From contig CM039466.1 in the NCBI GenBank assembly GCA_022414725.1, positions 14,916,287 to 14,980,286 on the forward strand: a stretch of 64,000 nucleotides of DNA, read 5' to 3'. Under the pieces are notes generated by a model, which saw only the letters and a list, made by a program, of their open reading frames with translations, was not told the DNA's origin and did no database searches. Shown piece after piece: positions 1 to 8,836 of the stretch. Source of the stretch: Microglena sp. YARC (lineage: Eukaryota; Chlorophyta; Chlorophyceae; Chlamydomonadales; Chlamydomonadaceae). Position 1 is the stretch's first letter. Each line of letters begins with the position of its first letter. The position numbers were made by a program, and so were the translations under genes.

Positions 1-1
1 C

Positions 2-2159
2 ATGAAGGGCTCAGACCTAGTAGAGGTTGACCCGGATAGAGTCTTCCTGCGCGCCAAGGGGACGTGGGGGCAGTGGGTCCTCCCAATCCAGCAGATGGAG
101 GCAGGCCTCAACCCCGCAGCCCTCAGTTCAACAGAGGGAACAGAAACTGCAGCAGCAGCAGCAGCAGCAGCACCACCACCACCACCACCAGTAGCAGCAG
201 CACCAGCAGCAGCACTGGTATCAGCATCGGCACCAGCGGTAGATACAGCAGATATGATGGCAAGCTCGAAGGCTGAAATAACGCCAAGCCCAGCGCCGCC
301 TGCAGCAAGATCGGCTCCAGCCAAGAATGATGAGGATGAGGACGAGGATGACGATGATGACCTGTTTGAGATGGATGAAGTGGGTGGCTCAACCCTAAAC
401 ATATGCCTGCATGCAAAAATCATATTAATATTTGCGCATGCATGAAGACAATTTATTTGTATATGTGTGTGCATGAAGACATTTAGTTATATTTGTGCAT
501 GCATGAAAACATAATATTTTGAATATGTGTATGCATGAAGACATTTATTTAAATGTGCGTGCATGAATACATTATATTTAGATTTGTGCGGGCATAAAGA
601 CGTTATTTACATAAATGCATTCAAAAGGCATTATGTCCTTCAAATATATACCTGCATGCTAACATATATAAAAAAAAGATAAATCTGCAGATCGATAAGC
701 AATTAAATAGATAGGTATTAATTATGACGCGGGGTTGAATATGAAATATGGCCCTCTAGAGCCTCTACCTGTACTGCCCTGTGGAACCTCTTAACCAATA
801 CCTGTACTGCCCTGTGGAACGTATAACCTCTACCTGTACCGCCATGTGGAACCTCTAACCTCAACCTGTACTGCCCTGTGGAACCTTTAACATCTACCTG
901 TACCGCCCTTGTGGATCCTATAACTTTTACCTGTACTGCCCTCTGGAACCTCTTACCTATACATGTACCGCCCTTGGTAAGGCTATAGTTTTTCTTTTCA
1001 GCTACCAGTAGCACTGTCACCGGACGGCTTCTCTACCCCTGCCAAACACTATCCAACAAAAGCGCATCTGTCCAATACTGTTGAAATCTTGAGGCTTAGC
1101 ACAGTGGCTGGCTCGGGGAGATGCCTAGAAGCTGCTGCTCGTAGCTGAAAAGAATAGCCCTCGGTCAGGCTGTCGTAAACACTCTGAAGAGCGGAATACG
1201 TGTGTCTGAGATTGTTGCTCCTTAGAGCTTTATATCATTACCAGTACATGCACAGAAGATGAAAAACAATTGATGCTGTAGAGGCCATACACTATTTGAA
1301 TAACAGTCCAAAACCAATAACCTACAACCAATAACCCACACCTAGTAACTCACAACCAATAACCCACAACCAGTAACCCACGACCAATAACCCACAACCA
1401 ATAAGCCATAACCAGTAACCCACAACCAATAACCCATAACCAATAACCCACAACCAATATCCACAACCAATAAGCCACAACCACAACCCACAACCCAGCC
1501 AATCCAGCTAATAGCTTTCATTTCCAACCCCAACCCCAATCCCTACCCCTACCCACGACCTACAACCCACAATACACAACACCTAACTCCACGCTTCTTG
1601 TCTGCTGTCTTGTAAGACCAGGAGCTCCGAAGTGGTGTGGACGACGCCAACAGTGAAAAACCCACAACCAATAACCCACAAACAATGACCCACAAACAAT
1701 AACCAATAACCCACAAACAATGACCCACAAACAATAACCAATAACCCACCAATAATACCCACAAACAATAACCAAAAACCGTTGTAGGACCAGGATCTCC
1801 GAAGTGGTGTCGATGACGCCGACAGTGAAAAACCCAGTGACTTGGTCAAGGTGATGAGCGACAAGGATATCGAGAAGCTGATTGTGGTGAAGCAGGGCAA
1901 TGGTGGCGGCGGACGCTTAGACCCCAGCATGGCCAAGCTCATTGATGATGGACTTGCCATGTATGAACAGGAGCTGTCTGAGGTGAGGGGTGATTGTGGT
2001 GGGGGTGGTGGGGTGCAATAGGGGTGGGGGGTGGGGGGGGGGGTATCCAAGTATGGCCAGTGTATTGATGGTCGACATGCCATGTATGAGCAGGAGTTGT
2101 CCGAGGTGAGAGGGGCGCACAGGTTTTGGGGTGATTGTGGCACCATTGCAGTAGGGGCT

Positions 2160-2207
<48 letters not shown>

Positions 2208-5200
2208 CGTTGTGTTGTTCAAGTATGGCGCAAGTGAATTGGTGAATGGACTTACATGCATGAGCAGGAGTTGTCTGTGTGGTGGGAGGTGGGGCGCACT
2301 GGGTTGGATGGGCGATTGTGGCACCACTATAGGGGGGCGCACGGGGAGGGGGTGGGGGGTGGGGGGGGGCGCTTGGACGAACCCAGCTGATGGTCATCTG
2401 ATGCTTGACTTGCATGTATGAACAGGAGTTGTCTGAGGTGAGGGGGGCGCACAGCATGATTGGGGGGTGATTCTGCACCACTATTATGGGGCGCGCACGG
2501 GAGAGGGGTGGGGTGTGGGGGGGACTGTGGGCACTATTGATGGTGGACTGCTGTATGTATGGACTGTCGGAGTGAGGGGGAGCACCGGGGAGGGGGGGGG
2601 GGGGGGGGGGGGGGGGGATGGGTTGTCTGGATGGTGGGTGGGTGGGTGTGGGGGGCGACAATGTTATCGGATCTCAGCATGGCCAGGTGTATTGGCGAAG
2701 ACGTGCGATGTTATGGGGCATGAAGCTGTCAGGGGTAAGGGGGAGCAGTGTGGGGGGGATGGGTTGGGTTGGGGGGGGGGTTGGGGGGGGGGGGGGGCAA
2801 GCTGCGCTTTCAATAATCTATTCCCTACAAAGCAGAGCTTGGTGGGCAGCTGATGTTGTCTTTTGTGTGTGAATGTGTGTGTTGGGGTGTGTGTGTGTTG
2901 TGGTGGGGGGGTCTGTTGGTTCTTGTCCTTGATTTACTGCTTTTTTTTCCTGGGATGCAGCAATTAGCAGCAAGGCGCAAGGGCAAGAAAGGGGCCCCCC
3001 TCGCCTGCTACGTCTGGGCGGGCTTCGTTGGGGGTGCTCTTTTTGTGTGTGGGGTGTATTCTGGTTATGGCTTGGTTTTTGGTTCTGACTTCTTCGCTTC
3101 TTCATCTTTCCTGAGTTGCAGCAATTAGCAGGAAAGGAACGAGGGCAAGAAAGGGGGCCCCTCGCCCTGCTGTTTGGTAGGGCTAACGCTCGGCGGTGGG
3201 GGTGCTGTTTTGTGTGTGTGTGAGTGTTCGTTGTGTGTGTGTGGGGGGGGGGGAGGGGGGGGCATTATGTGTTAGTTTCTGGCTTTTATTTTTGTCCTGA
3301 CTTCTGCTTATTCTTCATCTGTCCTGTTTGCAGCAATTAGCAGCAAGGAAGGGGCAAGAAAGGGCGCCCCCCTCGCGCCTTGGCTGCTGGAGGGCAGCCG
3401 GCGGCGGTGGGGGTGGGGGTGGAGCTCGCTTCTACTCCGCCTCTCTCCCTAGGAACGTACACAGCGGTAGCCATGAAGGGGAGAGAGGCAGCCATATCAG
3501 CCAGCACTATCAGCACGGAAGCAGAGGCTCTAGGAGGTGAGAGCTGTGTATTTTGGGGTCTGCTTATGGTGGTGGCAGCTGTGGTGGTGGTGACGTGTAG
3601 TGTGGTGTGGTGTGGTGTGAAGGAGAGGGGGAGGGAGAAGTGTTGTACCATGGACCAGGGCAGGTGTGGTTTTTAGTCTTGGTGGTGAGGTGTAGTGTGG
3701 TGTGAAGAAGAGGCCGCCATATCAGCAAGCTCTATCAGCATGGAAGCAGAGGCTCTCGTGGGTGATTTTCTTTGTTTTGGGGTTTGATTGCGTCGATTGA
3801 TTCACATCGCGGTGAAAGTGTCAAAGAGCGGTGTGGCTTGAAGGAGAGGGGGGGAGAAGTGACACGTAACATGGCCAGGGCGAGGCGTGTTTTTTTTGTC
3901 TTTGTATGGTGAGGTAGTGTAGTCTAAGTGTGAAGGAAGAGGGGGTTTAGCCTAAGTCCATGCACTATCAGCACTATTAGCACTATCAGCACAGAAGCAC
4001 GGAAGCAGAGGCTCTGGCAGGTGAGAGCTGTTGTGGTGCGGTGTGGTAAAAAGGAGTGGTGTGGTGGTGTGGTGTGAAGGAGAAGAGGTTAGTAGTCCCA
4101 GTACTTCAGCACTATCAGCACCATCAGCACGGAAGAGAGGCTCCCGCGGTGAGAGCTGTGGTGGTGTGGTGGTGTGTGGTGTGGGTGGGTGTGTGGTGTG
4201 GTGGTGTGGTAAAAAGGAGTAGTTAGGTGTGAAGGAGAAGGGGAGGGAGAAGCATCGTACCACGGATCAGGTGTGTGTGTGTTTTGAGGTCTGCTTATGG
4301 TGGTGGCAGCTGTGGTGGTGGTGTGGTGTGAAGGAGAGGGGGTGGGCAGAAGTGTTGTACCATGGACCCACGGAGCAGGTGCTCACTAATTTAGTCTTGG
4401 TGGAATAGGGAGGTGTAGTGGATGTGAAGAAGGGTTACTAGTCTGGCACCATCAGGCACTCATCAGCATGGAAGCAGAGGCTCCCCGCAGTGGCTAGAGC
4501 TGTGGTGGTGTGGTAAAAGGAGTGGTTTGGTGGTGTGGGAGAAGGGTGAGTAGTCGCAGTACCATCAGCGACGGAAGCACGGAAGCAGAGGATCCTCGCC
4601 GCATGTGAGGGCTGTGGTGGGTGTGGTGTGGTAAGAAGGAGTGTGTGTGGTGGTGTGGTGTGAAGGAGAAGGGGTTGAGTAAGTCCAGTAACCTTCGCAC
4701 TATTCAGCACCATCAGCACGGAAGCAGAGCTCCCCGCAGGTGAGAGCTGTGGTGGTGTGGTGGTGTGGTAAAAAGGAGTGGTTTGGTGTGAAGGAGAGGG
4801 GGAGGGAGAAGCATCGTACCATGGATTAGGTGTGTGTGTGTTTTCAGGTCTGCAGCTGTGGTGGTGTTGTGGTGTGAATGAGAGGGGGTGGGGAGAAGTG
4901 TTGTACCATGGACCAGAGCAGGTATGTATTTAAGTCTTGGTGGTGAGGTGTAATGTGGTGGGAAGAAGAGGGGTAAGTAGTCTGGCTCCATCAGCACCAT
5001 TCAAGCACGGAAGCAGAGGCTCTCTCTGCAGGTGAGAGCTGTGGTGGTGTGATGGTGTGGTAAAAAGGAGTGGTTTGGTGTGAAGGAGAAGGGGTTAGTA
5101 GTCCAGTTCCATCAGCACGGAAGCACCGTCAGCACCATCAGCACCATCAGCAAGCACGGAAGCAGAGGCTCCCGCAGGTGAGAGCTGTGGTGGTGTGGTG

Positions 5201-8200
5201 TGGTAAGAAGGAGTGGTGTGGTGTGAAGGAAAGGGGGTGAGTAGTCCGACATCAGCACTATCAGCACCATCAGCACAGAAGCGGGAGGAGGCTCGCGCAG
5301 GTGAGTGTGTTGTAGCACCAAATTTGCAACATCCTACCGAGGCATTTTTACAAAACTCCACCAGAATGGCCCTACCCATGTGCCCCCTCCTCCCAATGCC
5401 CCCCTATTGTTTTTGCCTGTCAGCACTTCACCCTTCCTACCCCTTAATCACCTACCGAGCCAACAGTGAGGTGCCCCATGTCAAGGCAACTCGGGGTGCC
5501 AGGTGCTGAGTGCTGACAGGGGGGCCAGTTTGTCAGGCCCAGATTTCTGGGGATTTTTTCTGGGGATAGCCAGCATTATCAGCATGGAAGCAGAGGCTCG
5601 CGCAAGTGAGATTTTTCTGAAAAGCAGTGAAGAACCGTGGACCAGGGCAGGTGTGTGTTTTTTGAGGTTGATTGCGTCGTTGGTCGGTGTAAGTGAGGTG
5701 TGGTTTACAAGGAGAGGCGGGGGGATAAGTGACGTACATGGACCAGGGCAGGTGTGATTTTGGGGTCTGTTTATAGTGGGTGGTGGGTGGTGGGTTGGCT
5801 TGGTTTAATTTGGTTTGTGTGTGTGTTGTACCATTGAACAGGGCCAGGTGTGTTTTGGGGTCCGCTTATGGTGGTGACGTGTGGTGTGAAGGAGGGGGTG
5901 GGGGTGGGGGGTCGTACCATGGACGCACGGCAGGTCTGTTTTTTAGTCTTGGTGGTGAGCGTGTAGTGTTGGTATGGAGAAGAGGGGGTTAGTGAAGTTC
6001 TATGCGTTATTACCCGCATGGAAGTACTATCAGCATTATCAGCAACGGAAGCAGAGGCTCGCGCAAGTGAAGAGTTTTCTGATAATACCGAAGTACTGTA
6101 GGGGACCACAGCAGGTGTGTGTTTTGGGGTCTGATCGCGTCGATGGCTGGTGTAGTGTGGAGTGGTTTGAAGGAGAGGGGGGGGGAAGTGTCCTAGCCAT
6201 GGGCCAGGGCAGGTGTGTTTTTTCAGGGGTCTGTATATGGTGGTGGTGGTGCGTTTGGCGTCGGTTTTTGGCGTTGACCACAGTCCACAACCCACAATCC
6301 ACACTCCTAGGGACCCCCCCACCCTCTGCCCCTCCCGAACACACAGCACAGCACATACACTTCCCCCCCATCCCCCCCTCACACATCCACCGCTCCCCAT
6401 CGTGCCCACCTTACCACACCGAGGTCAGATACACAAACCTACTTCCCACACGCCCCTCCTGCGGCCCCCCCCCACACACACACAACCCACCCCACGCAAC
6501 CCACACACACACACAACCCCCTCCCCCCCTGCACCCGGAGCAGCCGTGCAAGGGGACTCTCCCCCCTCCAACTCAGTGGGATGGCTCATGGGAGCCACCC
6601 CACCCAGGACACAGCAACGGTATGCTCGGATCCTCCCCCAGCTCCTTCAGGAGCAAGTAAGTGCATGGGTTGCTGGATAGGGACAGGGACCATAGGGGCT
6701 ACACGGATGGGGTTGCTGTGTAGACGGCAACAAGAGCAGTAGGGTTAAGACTAAGGTACGGCAGGACAGGGCTTATGAACTGATGCGCCGCCTGACAGTA
6801 TTGGTATGCTGGTATCCTCCCCAGCTCCTTCAGGAACAAGTGAGTGCATGGGCTGCTGGGTAGGGATAGGGACCATGGGGGCTACAAGGCAGTGGCAACT
6901 CGGAGGCTGGGTAGGCTGTGGGCAACAAGGGCAGTAGGGTTAAGACAAGGGGGCGCAGGGCAGGGGTTATGACTCATGCCACCTGACAGTGGTGGTATGC
7001 TGGGATTCTCTCCTAGTTCCTTCAGTAGCAAGTGAGTGCATGGGCTGCTGGGTAGGGACAGGGACCATGGAAGCTACTTGGCAGGGGCAGTGAGAGGCTG
7101 GGGTTGCTGGGTAGGCTGTGGGCAACAAGGGCAGTAGGGTTAAGACAAGGGGGCACAGGGCAGGGGTTACAACTCATGCAACCACCTTTTGTCTCCTCCC
7201 TCAATGAATCACTGCATCGATGAATAGTTTTCTCATTTAATCAATTATGTGTCTACTCTTTTCCTGTGCAGCCGGAGTGGTTTCTTGGGAGGGCCTCCCC
7301 ATGCCCACATGGGCTCTCACATGGCTCCCTTTCCCACCCCTTTGTGTCTCCTCCCTCAATGAATCGCTGAATCACTGAATTGTTTTCTCATTTAGTCATT
7401 GACTTATCTACTCTCGTCCTGTGCAGCCGGCGTGGCTTCTTGGGAGGGTCTCCCTGTGCCCACATGGGCTCCATGGGCTCCCTTTCCCTACCTCCTTGTG
7501 TCTCCTCCCACCCTCACTGGATCACTGAATCATTGAATTATATTCTAATGAAGTCATTGACTTATCGACGCTTGTCCTGTGCAGCCAGAGTGGCTTCTTG
7601 GGAGGGTCTCCCTGTGCCCACATGGGCTCCATGGGATCTCATATGGGCTCCCTTTCCCAACCTCCTTGTGTCTCCTCCCTCACTGAATCATTGAATTATA
7701 TTCTAATGAAGTCATTGATTTATCTACGCTTGTCCTGTGCAGCCGGAGTGGCTTCTTGGGAGGGTCTCCCCGTGCCCACATGGGCTCCATGGGATCTCAT
7801 ATGGTCTCACATGGGCTTCATGCATGGCTCCATCCCCGAGCAGAAAACAGTGTACAAACAACATAAAATGCAAATAAAGACAATATGGTTTGCCTATTTA
7901 CACTTTATGCTGTGCAGCCGGGGTGGCTCCTAGGGAGCGTCTCCCTGTGCCCACATGGGCTCCATGAGATCTCATATGGGCTCCCATGGCTCCATGCATG
8001 CCTCTATCCCCAAGTATACAAACATTTGAGAAAACACATTTTTTTGAAATAAAAAGTCGTTTGCTCATTAACTTTTCTCTGTGCAGCCGGAGTGGCTCCT
8101 AGGGAGCGTCTCCCCGTGCTCACATGAGCTCCTCTGGCTCCCATCCTCAACTCATCCCTCTTGTCTCGCTCCTCGTTGAAAATCTGAATCATTATTCATT

Positions 8201-8804
8201 GGCGCATCTATACTTGTACTCGTTTACTCAATTCCTTTAATTCAATGATGGGAATGCCCATTAGCCCCCTCCCATCATTGTTATCTCCATCAATTCCATC
8301 CTATGGTAGCTCGTGGGAGATGACAGCCAGGGACCCCCCATAACTGAATGGCTTGCACTAAATAGAAGGATGGGGATTAGATGATGGACATGCTCATTAG
8401 CCCCCTCAGATTATGAGCACTCCATCATTGTTCATCTCCATCATTCCATCCTATGGTAGCTCGTGGGAGTTGACAGCCAGAGATCCTTCATTGACTCATT
8501 GACTCATCTACACTTGTACTCTTTTCCTTCTACAGCCGGAGTGGCTTCTTGGGAGCGTCTCCCCGTGCCCACATGGGCTCCATGGGCTCTCACATGGGGT
8601 CCCACATGGGCTCACACATGGGCTCCCATAGCTCCATCCCCAAGTTCCAGCATCCTAGCCATGCGCTGCTAGAGGAGAATGGCTTCAAGCAGATCAAGTA
8701 TGTCAAGTTCTACAAGCGCTGCATGGAGGATCGAGCAAAACAGGGTACGTCGCCTTTATGGGGTTGGGATTTCGCCATCTATGTATGTATCTATCTATCT
8801 TTCA

Positions 8805-8836
<32 letters not shown>

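Noticed and set aside
123..416. Minus-strand Val/Leu-rich open frame over the first LARP1 exon
   Set aside because: Antisense shadow of the CAG/CAC and GAC/GAT repeats coding for Ala, Pro and Asp.
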